Shown here: positions 14,002 to 26,286 of the stretch, in pieces
Layout of the letters: the number at the start of each line of letters is the position of its first letter
How positions within the stretch are numbered: position 1 is the first letter of the stretch
Assembly: GCA_005408345.1 (NCBI GenBank)
Contig: SEMN01000186.1
Coordinates: 434,001-498,000 of the forward strand
From: Macquaria australasica
Taxonomy: Eukaryota > Chordata > Actinopteri > Centrarchiformes > Percichthyidae
Length of the DNA stretch: 64,000 nucleotides
Direction of reading: 5' to 3'
Notes under the pieces: model-generated
Seen by the model: only the letters and a program-made list of their open reading frames with translations
What the model was told of the DNA's origin: nothing
The model's database searches: none
Program-made: the position numbers and the translations under genes

Positions 14002-17000
14002 ACAGCAGAAATAAATACACTGTACAATGTCAAGCCCTACTGGCGGCGAAGAAAGACACATGGAAACACTCACACAAGCACGCACACACACACAAATATA
14101 AACAGGTAACTGGCAGACGGCAGAGACAGGTATCAACAGAGACTGAGAAGAGCATCTCGTGTCTGTCTGTCGCTGGGGGAATTAAACATGAGGAGCGACC
14201 TGCTGAGTGGTGTGTATGTGTATGGAGTTGCCTGTATCCCTCATGTCCTTCAAACACCTTCTCTGCAGCAGCTAGCAGCACTTGTGCAGATGTTTGGGAG
14301 CCATCCTGGTCATGTTTGAACACTGTTTTGGTAAATTTGTAATGCATTTAGCTTTTTGCACCTAAGGCGACCAGCTTTGCTCGAGCTCGCGGCGCTGTCA
14401 AAGAGCCCGCCTTCCAATATAAATAATGAAACAGCTGTCATCGCTGTAAAGAAAGCCTACTTCACGTCTGTGGTTTGAAAAAGATTTATCAGATTGCTGA
14501 AAATGTGCAGTGCACCCAGATTTCTCTCTTGAGAATATACCTGACAGCGTAAAAACATAATACGGAAGTGTGTGTATGTGATACTGAGTAAGAGGAGTGC
14601 TGTGTTATAAGGATAGAAAAAAGGAGGAAAAGATCTACTTGGATCTCATCGGCCCAACCAATTATCACCAGCTGCTGGAAGAGTGCGCCACAGATTGGAC
14701 AGAAACATTTTAAATGCAAGACACACACATACACACAAACAGAGAGAGAGCATGTTTTCACCCACAGGTATGCAGCAGTGATATTCCTGATCATAATAAA
14801 TGGAATAAAAGGAGAATGATAATAATAATGGTGATGACAATCTGAGTTTCTGGCCTGGCTGGATGTTGTAATAAACCAGCCACAGTCCACGGTGAGTTCA
14901 GGCACCAGTGAGGGTGACAAGAGGAAGTGAGCACAGGCCAGAAGCCAACAGAGTAACGCAATATGGCTTTCCTTCAGAGGCAATGTGGCTTTCGACCAAA
15001 CCGTTTCTCAAAAACAAGGTCGAGGTTCCATTTCTGGTACGAGCACGCGCACAGATCCCTGCGTGCACACGCTCACACATGCACACAGACACTGGCTAAA
15101 AATGCGGACTCACACTGTGAGCGGGATCTGTGTTGCATTATGTGTTGTAGCCAAAGCAATGAAACAAAACCACGGCCGCAGAAATGTTCACTTTGCCCAA
15201 AGGACCCTGAATTCAACAACAGACACACAGGCTGTGAAATTTCAGAACAGATTTTGTCTTTTCTGACAAGTGAACACATTCCATCACCCCAAGCAGTGCG
15301 ACCTGAGCTTTGTCAAAGGCGGATTGTAATGAAAATGATCTTTTCCCACTTGAGACTAATACTAGACAACATGCAGATAGCTCTAGTAAAACACAGTTAC
15401 AGATTCAGTTTATAGCTTTATGAATGGTGGCAGCCTTCCTTGTATTTCTCTCTCAGCACAAACACAGACGCATACGCTTTCTAATCGCCGCTCTGTGTGT
15501 TAACTGCCTGTCTTATCTGTGTATTATCCTCAGACATTTTTTTCAATATTAACTCATTTCCACTCTTCAAAGGCCTGTCAGAATTTATTATCTGCGCGAA
15601 ACTGGAATTCCATCAAAATTGAATTGTTTCTTGAACAGGCCTCATGACAAGCAACAACTAGCTCCAGAATTCCAGCTCAAAAGGGCTGCTGCCAAACACT
15701 AACGTTAATAGCTTCAAGATCTTCCGTGCTTCAGCATACTCAACAGTATCTGCAATATTTGTCACATCTATTGCTTCCATTTGAGCCTAAATTATTGCGA
15801 TTACAAATGATCTCACTCCTGGGTTTGTATGGTCTCTGGTTACAGAGGTTCTCAAAGTAGCAGTTTTATAAGAGTCCTTTGATTGTAATGGCTTTATTGA
15901 ATCATCATTATTACTTTGATATCCTTATTGAGCCAGACGTCAGAATTATCATGCCCGAAAACCAAAATGTGTACAGTTCATACAGTCGGGCTCCAGCACT
16001 GTGACAGCACTCAGCAGCTGTGAATATTGACCAAGTCTGAGAGTTCAAATTTCCAGCTCTTGACATTTCAAATGCAACTATGTTTTAAATGCCGGGCATA
16101 GATTCTCAGCAAAATTAGCAATGAGCAGTGTGACAGGCCTCTCACACTAACTCCTCATGGACACACACAGACACACACAGACACACACACACATTCACAA
16201 AAACACACACAGTCAGTTCATGAGACAAAGGGAGCATTGGCAACAAATGGACATTTCAGCACACACATGCAGGGCTATAGAGTCTCCTGTGATCCCAAAA
16301 CATGCTGCAAAAAGTTTGTCATTATTACTGCCTACTCACTGCATGTGTGTGTGTGTGTGTGTGTGTGTCTGTGTGTATCTTTTCTGTCTGTTTTTTACTG
16401 TGTTTGGTTACAGCACTTGATATACCATACCGTCAGCCTTGCTTACAGTATGTGCCGGCTCAGTGGCCATGTTTCTGTCTGTTTGAGAGATACAACAGGT
16501 CTCAAAATCTAAAACAGAAGGGTGAGCCGGTCATCTGGACCATGAGCGACTTATTATTGCAGCGGTTTACAAAACGAGTCATAAACACTGATAAGCGCTC
16601 AGGCAAAAGAGATTCTTGGAGTGAGAGAGAGGCCATTCCCCCCTCCGTTTGAACTAGCGGCTAAAGACCTGAAGAAAACTTGTGTGCGTGTGTGTGTGTG
16701 TGTGAGTGCATATGTGTGTGCCTACAGGTGTGTGCATGTCAATAGAAAGAGGTGAGTGCTGACTGAAGAAGAAGTGAAGGCGAGGAATAGTAAGACAGTG
16801 CAAAGTGCAAAGCTACTCAGTCAGTTTATTCCCAGCTTTGTTTGCTGTGACCGGGACTAACAACGCATCCCGCCGGCACCTTTGAAGATCAAGGATGCCG
16901 GGTTTATAAAGGTGAACGGTGACCTTCTCAAACATTAACCAGACCTTCAGTCACGTCTGAAAGGTACCAAACGAACATGACAGCAGGGAGACATCTGAGG

Positions 17001-19474
17001 AAAGGCCTGCGGAACATCTCTGTTCCCCAACTGACTTGATGTATTTTAAATGAAAAGCATCACTTCTACGTGCAAACAAAGGTGGAATGATACGTCTGAC
17101 TGGTAGGATAATACATAACGTAGTTGATTCTGCCCTCTGTTTTGAAGACTTGATTACAGTTTAAATGTCATTATGACTGTAAACACCTCACCTAAGTAAC
17201 CAACAATTATCTCAAAGGAAAAATACACCCTCTAATATTTGAACACTGTCAGATATCATTAGTCTGTTTATTTCTTACGATGAAATGTGATACTTTTATG
17301 ATGTATCAAAGCGACTTTTTCTTCAACCTGAATTGCCTGTTTCTACATCAGTTTGTGATTTCACCAGAGAGAACATGAGCATGATCTATTGTACATTGGG
17401 GCATCTCTACGATTACGGCAAGCACTGCTAAAAGCACAACATGTCAACATGCGTTCTGGTCTGTTTAGGGCACAATTTACATTTCTGCATTTTCTGTGCT
17501 GGATTTTTCCATGTATGAGAGTTGAAAGCTGGTGCACAATGTTTAGCGAGAAGCTCTTCCTTTTTTAATTGTTATCAGAGAAACTGCACGAAATCCTGAA
17601 AGTGATTGTTGATGATACTGTCGCTGGAAAGGTTCTTGTTATCAAACTCCACTGTAGTTTTTCTGGAATTATCTTAAACCTCGTTAAGGTTTGGGCAGTA
17701 ATCCATGAAAATAAGAAAAATACACCACCAAACATCAGTGTGGGCACAGCTGTTTTTAAGTGTTTACATATGTTTGCTTGAACATTTTGTTTGAGTTAAT
17801 ATTCACATCTAGTCGAGGCACTTTTTTTCAAGTTGGAAAGGTATGCACGTATCAAGGCATAAAAACAACTTAAAATATTTTTTTCCCGTCAATACAAGTG
17901 GTTGTGGCTTTAAAACGCAATTATTTTAATGGGTATCAAATCAACCATGTCAACTTTTCTGCACCGCATGTTTGCTCCTGTCAGTCAGATGCCTCTGAGC
18001 AGCACCTGGGAACATTTGAGTGTGCTCTGTGATTTCTGCAGCGTAGATTTTAAGATAGCGAGGCAAAAGCAAGCTGCAGGTCTGTTCAAATCGTCCAGCT
18101 GATACTGGGGCTTTAGGGGTGGGAGACTCCTCATGTGCAAACAGGCATAAAGGAGTAATAGTAGCAAGGCTGGGAAGAAGGTTACAGCGAGCCGAGAGAC
18201 TCTCTTCCAAGTCACTGATCTGTTACAGTGTCAATGTACTGACACAACTCTGAATTTCTAAGTGGAAGAAAGGAAGAAAAAGTTTCTTCCTGTCCCCGCA
18301 GCCTTTACATTCCCATTGGCCAAATAAGGTGCGCCTGGAAAAAAAGACAATTGTCAAAATACTGCTGGGCCCAGAGGCCATGGAAATGTCACTCTGCTGG
18401 CCCTTTTTTCCCCGTTCCTCTCCCCTCACACATTTTCCTCATCATACTCCCCCTCTCTCGCTTACGTCCGTCTCTTTCATTTTCACTACTGTCGTCCCGC
18501 TCCGTCTCCAGCCCCTTCTTCTGTCCCTGCTTCTCTCTGTGGTGCAGTGCCGGTCCCCTCATTCTGCATGCCTTCAAGCTGTCTTTCTAATCTTCCTGAA
18601 TTATTCAAGACACTTTCTCCTCTTCTTCTTCTTCTTTTTTTTTTTTTACCCAACATGTCAAGTAAACTGCACAAACCTGAAAACTTTCAATTTGCACTGA
18701 AAGAATTTATCTCTGCAGGAGACTCTCTGACTGCAGCCATTTCTCATCACACAGTAATTAGCTGAAACAATGTCACCTTCCTTACTATGTGAGTTGAGCG
18801 TGATTTCCACAGAGGAGCTCTTCGTTTAGCCTATGAAGCCTGCAGGAGCATTCTGACAGGCCATGGTGCATCCATCAGACATTTTGCTTCTACCTTTGCT
18901 GCAAGCCCAGATTAACACCACTAAACTGAGACTGAAACAGGTCTCTGTTGTGCCTGTGGTGCTGGCTATCGAACTCATTGCATTAGAAGCTTTATCTCTG
19001 CTGTGGAGAGTCAATAACCCAAATGGATCGAGGTGCACACGAGTGTCCTTTAAGATCCTGATGGAAGTAATCAGCAAAGTGCACTTCAAGAGAAACACAG
19101 AGACAGACCTGTGTGTTCAAACGTGATTTTTTTTTTTGACTTTCTTTCCAGAGTCCTTTCTTTTTTTCTCTTTTTCAGGGAAGATCAGGGAATATCGGAG
19201 GAGCTTACGTCAGTTCCGATCCCACACAGTGCCAGACCTTTTACTGCCCACAGAAACACTTGCGTGATAACTACATCCTTATGAGAGTCCAGTGACACTC
19301 ACAGCACCGTTGTTAAGGGGAGTGCAATGACAAACTCTCAGATTTCGGTGGGATCACTAAAATTGTCCCATTGAATGCATCCACCCATCTAACACACATC
19401 CTTCCTATTGTTCACTGCCCTTAGAGAGGTGTGATTTCTTCTTCTCTTCAATATTTGGCATTTGCTTTAGCTCC

Positions 19475-19476
<2 letters not shown>

Positions 19477-19510
<34 letters not shown>
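19477..19510. repeat. (CA)n microsatellite
   Basis: About 17 CA units in the ntn1 intron. Confidence 0.97.
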
Positions 19511-19511
<1 letters not shown>

Positions 19512-19924
19512 TTCCGTAACCTACACAATGTCAGAAAAAAGAAAGAAAGAAATATCTTGCTGACAACATGATGGATGCAGTAAGTGACAAGCTTTTATGG
19601 CTCCAGTGTGAAACATATTATAAATAAATAAAGTGTCTAAACTAAACAACTCATTTGCATGAATTTAGGAGGAGGAGTTTTTCCTTTTCCACACATGTAT
19701 CACTGTAGATCATGTAGTAATTCAAAAGCTGTAAATTCAAACTCTCCCTCTACTTGTTAATTTGATAATAAATATTAGTGCATTGCCTGAATGCTGGGTT
19801 TTTCACCACAGCAGTCTTTATTACTGAGTGCTTCTAATGTTGGCCAAATAAGAATTTAAAGTTGATTCTGTTGTTTTTCTTGATAAGAATCTTAAATGTG
19901 AATAAAGACATGGGGGAGGAATGG

Positions 19925-20045
19925 ACAGCTTTATCAGTGCTTAATACACATAATTCTTTCTATCTCTCTTCCCTTTGTGTTCTCTCTGTAAAGCACTTTG
20001 AAATAGAGTTTTTAAAAGTACCATATATGTTAAATGTATCTAATT
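19925..20045 (+). mobile_element. probable retroelement 3' tail fragment
   Basis: The motif CTGTAAAGCACTTTGAAAT, followed by a segment like 'gtaccatatatgttaaatgta', is a degenerate form of the tail found on common teleost LINE/SINE copies. Those usually read ...AAAGCACTTTG...GTGCTATATAAATAAA. Recognised from memory of the motif only; no coding sequence remains. Confidence 0.35.
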
Positions 20046-22109
20046 TTACTACAGGGCAAAGTAAGATAAAGTGAAGAGAAAATCAGTCGGTAGGGTCAGT
20101 TGGCCTCCATATTAAAAAAGTCTGCAGACTGGCACAAAAAAAAACACCTTATGCCTCGGTGTCATTGCTTTCTGTAACACATTATGTCTCAATAGTCACA
20201 CAGTGTGAACAGAATGTAGATATTTCCACAAAACTGCGCCTGTTGATTTAGCAACACCTTCACTTCTGTCAGTGAGAATATGTCAGAGCTTTAGAAACGG
20301 ACAACACCAGCAAACAAAAACCTTTTAAACAGCTGCCATGTGTCAAAGCAGCTGACATGTGCCGTGACTGTCAAACAATGCAGAGCTGGAGCTGAATGCA
20401 TGGGAAATATAAAGGCTTCTGTGATTGTGTGGAGTCACACTGAGGTTTTTAGTTTTTAATCGTCAACATCTTTCTGCCTCTCTTTCTGTCCCTCTAGCTG
20501 TCCCTCGTCATCCTCCTCGCCGCACACCTCGTCAGCAGGAGCCGGACCAACATCAAATTACTGCAAGTCTTGCTGTTCCTCTGCAATCTTCACGATTCAA
20601 ACACTTTTCTGTCCAAGAATGAAAGTAAAATGAAACTAACTGAAAACCAAAAACGATGCCAACAGGGAATTTGAGGAAAAGCCAAATGTCACGTAAGGCC
20701 TTAAAGTGGATGGTGAATACAGAGATTTCATAAAAGTAATTTCATTAATCTGTACAAACAATCTTCCAACCCCCTCTAACAATTTCAGGCTTCTTTTCTA
20801 ACTGGATCAGCATCTCAAGTACAGAACTCAGTTTGACAGAAACCTGGACAGGGATCCTAGATTCTGCAATATCTGTAATCTACAGGTTCACATGTCTGTG
20901 CCATGCAGGTTGTAATAAAACACAACTACTGAAACTTTGATCACTCAGCAGCTGGTGAAACATGTTGGCTCTCAGACACAAAGAGCAGCAGCACAGATGT
21001 GATCAGAGATTTGCTTCTTCTTTTTGTTACACCTGCTTTCTTTTTAGCATCTATATAGCGATATATTTAAATGCCTTACTCCCCATTGTCTCAGCTTGTT
21101 TTTTAGTTGTGCCTTGATCATAAGTGTGAGTGAATCATGTTAATAATAATTATGAAAATATCCAAATTCAAAGTAATTTTCACTGTTGTATTTTTTAAAC
21201 TATATTTAAAACACAGAATGAATGCAATAAAACGAGAGCCAAATTGCATCATTCAAATGTACAATAAGAAAAACAATTTGATTATATCTTAGAATGTAAT
21301 AATAAACTAATAATTTATACATTAATAATGACACATTTATATTTTTATTCTCAACCACAACACATGATATATATTTTGATATATCCTTTGAAATTGATTT
21401 TGATGTGGAAAATAATTAAGTGATAATAAAAAAAATATGTGTTCGATTACCACTGCGGTGGGTTTGTTGCAGGATTCTTCAAATAGCATAAATGAAAAGG
21501 CTTCGCTTTATTGCAGCGGTGAAGTCGAGCTATGAGAAATGTTCTTGTGGACGATTAGGCTCAGTGGTCCCGTTTGAGGTGGTTTAAAAGCCTCCATTAT
21601 GGCCTGCAGCAAGCTAAATGGACTGTCAAATTGCATTTTCATGTTGCATGTGAGTTAAACCCAATTTTATGCTCGTGGACGTGCGCCACAATATCAGGGG
21701 GGGGGAAATGTGGCTTTGCTGTGGTTTTGTTTAAAGGGAATGTTCAAGTTTGGGATTAGTGGACTGAAGATGTAAAATTAGTCGCAGATTAGTCATAAAA
21801 GATCACAAAATTATTATTATTATTGTGATTATTATAATTATAATAATTATTATTAAATGTCTTTTACATTCAAAAGACCGTCAAACGCATCATTCTGAAT
21901 GACCAAATTTGACTGATTTTACATCTATCCATCTAACAATGTCTGGTCTCTCTTTTTCTTTTTCTTTAAAATATTTCCACTGTAGCCGTTTATCTTAAAA
22001 TCATACCAGTCCGTTCAGCCACCACAAATTAAAGTACCCTGCATGTAAAGCAGCTCTGCTCAGCATCAGAGACAGCCGCTCCGGGATGGAGGACAGCGGG
22101 TGTACTTAC

Positions 22110-23133
22110 CGACACACTCGTTGGCCTCCCTGGCTGTGGCTCTCTGCCACGGTCTGTCATAGTGGAAAGGTTTGCACCTGTCACACTCCGGCCCGGCGGT
22201 GTTGTGCTTGCACTCACACACCAGACTCCCATCCCGGTCCTTCACGCACCGAGACGCGTGCCCGTTGCATTTGCATCTCCCTCCGACCTGCAGGTCCGAC
22301 ACAGCGTAGAAGTACGAGTCCCGGGCCAGCTCCGAGTCGTCCTCGTTCTCGTCGCCGAAAGTGTGCAACCGGCTGAAGATGACTTTAATGTCAGTGGCCG
22401 TTACCCAGTCCTGCAGCACCGGGGAGTTGTCAAAGTCGTGCGCCGATGGTCTCCCGTCCAGCGTGCTGAAGGCGATGAGCCCGCCGGTCAGAGGGTACAT
22501 GTCGGTGTGGGAGTCCGTGCAGACGGCCTCCTGCTCGTTCTGCTTCGTGATAACGGCCCTGTTTGGCTTGTTGTACATCTTCCTGCACTGGGTCGAGTAA
22601 AATTGAAAAGGTACCCAAGTTTTACCGTAGTCCATGGACTTGTAAATAACCATGGATTCAGGTCGAGGCGAGCAGAACTGCAGGCTCACATAAGTGACCT
22701 CAAACTTCTTGCCGAGGGACAGAGTCAGGGTGACATTTTGCGGGTACTGGATGAAGTTCTCGGACTGCCAGCAGGTGAGGTTGTGTGGGTTGTTGAGGTC
22801 CGTCAGGTACGCCGGAGGGTGGTATTTCTTGGGGTCCGAGGCATCGCAGGTGTGACAGTTCCTGGTCCTCTCGTCTCCTTTCTCTGCCGATGTCACCACG
22901 CAGTAGCGGCTGGGCGTCTTGCCGCAGGTGCTGGACACCTTCACTTCCTTCCCGAAGGCGGAGTTGACGAAGTCCGGGATGCAGCGCCGCGGGTTGCCGT
23001 GCTCGTCGTAGCAGGGGTCCGGGGGAGAGGTCTGCGCCGCGAACAGGCTCATCCCGTAGCCGCCGAGGGCGCTCCGGCACGACAGGGACACGGCGAGCAG
23101 CACAGTCAGCACAATATCCACAGCCCTTATCAT
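22110..23133 (-). CDS. ntn1: netrin-1, first coding exon (partial gene)
   Basis: Netrin-1 is a secreted laminin-related guidance cue that binds DCC/neogenin and UNC5 receptors in axon pathfinding and tissue morphogenesis. This exon gives residues 1-341 plus one base of the next codon. It has a hydrophobic signal peptide (about 1-24), a laminin N-terminal (domain VI) module (about 40-280) with the family motifs RRCIPDFVN, DLNNPHNLTCWQSENF and FCSPRPESM, and most of the first laminin-type EGF repeat starting CKCNGHASRC. Two N-glycosylation sequons (NLT, NVT) match known netrin positions. The exon ends at a consensus donor (G|GTAAGTAC on the minus strand) after NECV, as in vertebrate NTN1. I chose the start at MIRAVDIV because it leads straight into the signal peptide; an in-frame ATG at 23265 would add 44 unrelated residues. 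Teleosts have ntn1a and ntn1b; I cannot tell which this is. The remaining exons are outside the window. Confidence 0.97.
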
Positions 23134-23170
23134 GGTAGGTCCCTCGGTCCCAAAGTGTCTCTGCTTCTCT
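23134..23170 (-). other. ntn1: ntn1 5' UTR portion of the first coding exon
   Basis: On the minus strand, a pyrimidine-rich stretch ending CTTTCTCAG (acceptor AG at 23171-23172) lies 37 bases before the start codon. This suggests the coding exon starts at 23170 and that a non-coding first exon lies further upstream, as in mammalian NTN1. The upstream exon was not identified. The alternative is that transcription simply starts upstream and no intron interrupts the leader. Confidence 0.4.
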
Positions 23171-23313
23171 CTGAGAAAGGGAAAGCAGCGAGCATGTGGG
23201 AAGAGAGAGAGAGTTAAGTTTGGTGATGGCACAGTAATGTACAAATGTCTGCAAACAGTTTCCAAACAAAGATTGGGGCAAGAATTAGTACTTGACAGTG
23301 ATTAAAAAAAAGT

Positions 23314-23363
23314 AACATTCACTCGCACCACATGCTGGCGTGCATGTGGTGCGAGTGAATGTT
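23314..23363. repeat. perfect 22-bp inverted repeat with 6-base loop
   Basis: Bases 23314-23335 are the exact reverse complement of 23342-23363, separated by the six bases TGGCGT. The structure lies about 180-230 bases upstream of the ntn1 start codon, so it is in its leader intron, leader or promoter. No target-site duplication is visible at its edges. Confidence 0.9.
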
Positions 23364-23587
23364 TGGTGAAATTTCTATAAAACTCACTTTACCTGGAATA
23401 ATTTAAAAAGGTGTCAAAATACCGGTGATGTTAGGCTACTTTTCTCTATCAGGCTTCAATCACAGCTCCTCCCGTTTTGTTGTTTGTTTCTTCAAATCTC
23501 CTGCGTAAAAATAGAGGAGCGGCTGGATTTTAAGAGTCGCTGGTGTCCTTATAGCAAGTCCCACTCCTCCTGCCCGTCTTTTCACAA

Positions 23588-23604
23588 TCTCTCTCTCTCT
23601 CTTT

Positions 23605-23642
<38 letters not shown>

Positions 23643-23648
23643 TCTCTC
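23588..23648. repeat. CT/GA-rich microsatellite upstream of ntn1
   Basis: An imperfect (CT)n run interrupted by a short C tract. Read on the ntn1 strand it is a GAGA-type purine tract about 0.45-0.5 kb upstream of the start codon, a common feature of fish promoters and 5' leaders. Confidence 0.9.
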
Positions 23649-25551
23649 GGATCGGATCTTGCTTGGCACTGCTTCAGGTCAGCTCATCTTGAGGGGTGAC
23701 ACCGGGCGGAACAACGACGTCCACTGGCGGCGCATCACAAGATTGACGTGCGGAGAGACGCAGACGCAGATTACCGCAAGAGACAGAGAAAACAACTGGA
23801 AACGAACACAGCATTGATTCAGTGCCCGCCACACCTTCATCTGCACAACACCTGATACGATCATGTAGCCCCATCGTGGGGATGTGCAGTAAATCGAAAA
23901 CTATTATTAGGCCTATTATTGCAATCCAATTAGCCTACAGTATAAAACGATAATTATGCAGTTTTCACCGTTTACATAATAAAAGCTGTGGTTGTAACCA
24001 TGAAATACTGCTTATCATTTTCTCAGACTAGTATTTTTTACCTGATGCTTGCACTGCGTATATCACTCTCAGGGCAAACTGAATTGTAGTATCCTGATGA
24101 TAAATAGGCTATAATTTGTAGTGCACTACTATAGACTAGAAATCAAATTAAGGAACATTAATGGCATTATTAGAAGGTAAACTAAAAAAGTCAACCAGAA
24201 GTCTCTTCGAAAATCATTAACACAACTCACAGATATAGGAAAACGTAGGAACAGTCACGTGGGTTGTCGTTACAGCCACCTAAATGAAAGGATTGTCCAT
24301 CGTCGAATAAATGAAGGGATTCCTTCAAAATAAAACATCCCAGACACTAAAATGTGACGTGTACATAATTGTGGAAGTTTGCTTAATTTAAGTGAGACTT
24401 AATTGACCTTATTAGAAGTTGTCTTTGCATCGTGTGATACAGTTTTCGGGTATTTTTTCATGACCGCTGTTTTGTCTCCAGCATTAGGCCAGTCTTACTG
24501 AAATCCAAACCCCACACTTGCGCTGATCAGCTGGGCGGCAGGACAGCAGATATACAGCCTGCACTGGGAGTCCATTGGGATGTTAAATGACACTAAAGGC
24601 TTCTACTTACATGCAAACAACATTAGGTCTTTTTGCAGTCCAGATATAACTGCATTGTTTTGCGGGATACATCCAATACAGGAGGTACTGTGGCTCTTAT
24701 GTGCGGTCCAACCTGGTGCAGCTTGAGCTTTTACTGGACCTGTTGAATGTTGGCATCAGAAGTAACAGCGCCATCTGGTGCCCAAGGAAAGAAATACCTA
24801 TGCAGCATGTGTGCAGCCAGCAGCGTCTTCTACTTTTCCCAGGCGGTGGAGGCACAACACCGTTTATTTAATGGTCTTGAAGATGATCGGCTGCTGCAGG
24901 ACTGAATGGTAGATACTGCACCACCAGAGTAGTCTGCTGCAGACAACTGAGTTCAAGTCTGAGTTACTTTTGGTACTCTTAGATTTTAAAGAACACAATA
25001 CTCTCTCAGTCATACCATCGTATTTTGAAGATTTACCTCAGTAGGCCTTAATCAATAACAAGAGGTCAATGCTTAAATATAAGAAAAATGTCTTGTTGTT
25101 TTGGACACTTTTAAGCTTTAATTAAACAATTTGAGGGATATAAGTGGGGAAAAAAAGGCATAAGTGCACCCTAAACCACATAAATAAATACATTAAAGAA
25201 TAAATAAATGAGATCATTTGCAAGATCCTCTTCAAGGGATTATTATTATTATATTTATGTTTATGATTATTATTATTAACCAAATCAAATTTACTAACAT
25301 CTTTTATCCTTGGGGTCAATTTGACCAGAAAATGAATGTAATTAAAATTGTTATCCAAATTTATGTGTCAGGTACTTTATGTCACTTTGTTGACTACCTA
25401 AATACCCCTTTCAATAAACCCCCCCCCCCCCTCCCCCCACCTCCCACTCACACACACACACAACAGCATAAAATCTGACTGATTGATCTAAAATTGGAAG
25501 AAAAAAAAAGAAGATCTGTTTGGTTTTGCTTTTAATGGCTTTATATTGTTT

Positions 25552-25908
25552 CTAAGTACCCCAGTTCCCCAGGGGATTTCCCATTGTACACCTGCATATT
25601 ACAGGCCTAGCTGGACTGTACGTCACATGCTGCCCATATTTTGACACCATATGTATTGTCTGGAGGGACAGCGCCCACAAAATGCAACCATCCACAGTCA
25701 CGTGGGTGTAATCGCTGGACCCACTTGTCCCATACATCCCGTATCGGCCCTGCCTTGTTTCTCTGTCATCAAAGCGTATGACATGGGAGAAACCATGGGA
25801 TGTCTTTAGAGACACGATGGCTGGAAATATTGCCCTTCCAGCGTTAGTATTCCACAGGCTTGCTGTTGCTTTACCTTTTGACTTGTACCCTTCTGCCAAA
25901 ATGAGCAA
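25552..25908 (-). other. unrecognised 118-codon open frame, coding status doubtful
   Basis: An open frame with fairly even amino-acid use, beginning MLILAEGYKSKGKATASLWN and containing HVIRFDDRETRQGRYGMYG. I recognise no family. No convincing splice sites, Kozak context or poly(A) signal was identified. It could be a chance frame, an exon of an unknown gene or transcript, or a decayed pseudogene. Confidence 0.15.
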
Positions 25909-25995
25909 CCCAATGTAGGCTTACAAGTGGGTCACATCCAAGTCTTTCCAACTGTCCCCATACATGCACGTCCCCTCTAATTTGTCATCTCAAGT

Positions 25996-26286
25996 ATGTC
26001 CTTTTCGATTGATGGTGTTATGAAGAGCTCAAATGCTGATTTTATGTCTTGGGCATGGCTGACAGCGTATCTGTTGGGGCCTGGAGCCGTTTTGATCACA
26101 TTAGCAGCACTCTTAACTTTCCATTTTTGGAAGGTAACGTGTCCACTCTTGGAGGCTAAGAGAGAACAGAATCTGCTGGTGGCTGAGAGACAACAGGAGG
26201 GTCAAACACAAAGGTCTCATTCTCATCAGAGGAGGAACCCAAGGTCGTTGAAACCCAAGGCAGAGGCTACATCATTATGTAAATAA
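25996..26286 (+). other. unrecognised 96-codon open frame with one hydrophobic segment
   Basis: The frame contains a stretch (about residues 21-45) with LLGPGAVLITLAALLTFHFW that looks like a single membrane-spanning helix, followed by a charged, glutamine/arginine-rich tail. No family recognised and no gene structure seen around it. Chance frames of this size are expected, so it is listed only as a candidate. Confidence 0.15.

Larger units (their letters stand above)
1..22109 (-). other. ntn1: large first coding intron of ntn1 (runs off left end)
   Basis: No exon could be recognised here on either strand. In particular, no minus-strand reading frame resembles the next netrin-1 EGF-like segment, which should begin with a cysteine-rich stretch right after residue 341. 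The region is moderately AT-rich with many CA/TG tracts, a tRNA-like repeat near 6.5-6.8 kb, a related repeat at 8.4-8.6 kb, a dispersed repeat at 12.7-13.2 kb and a LINE-like tail near 20 kb. Assignment as ntn1 intron rests on the donor site at 22108-22109 and on the large first intron known for vertebrate NTN1. Conserved non-coding enhancers may be present but cannot be recognised from one sequence. Confidence 0.7.

Noticed and set aside
18329..18700. 123-codon proline/serine/phenylalanine-rich frame in the ntn1 intron
   Set aside because: It lies in CT-rich low-complexity DNA; composition follows base bias and opposing frames are equally long.
21809..21856. AT palindrome as a replication origin or regulatory site
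   Set aside because: It is a simple ATT/AAT microsatellite; self-complementarity follows from composition.
22162..23217. 351-codon open frame antisense to the netrin-1 exon
   Set aside because: It is the mirror of GC-rich netrin codons, has valine/arginine-rich low-information composition and matches no family; the opposite strand is unmistakably netrin-1.
23134..23265. Upstream in-frame extension of netrin-1 (start at 23265)
   Set aside because: The extra 44 residues do not resemble any netrin N-terminus, lie before the signal peptide, and cross a likely splice acceptor at 23171-23172.
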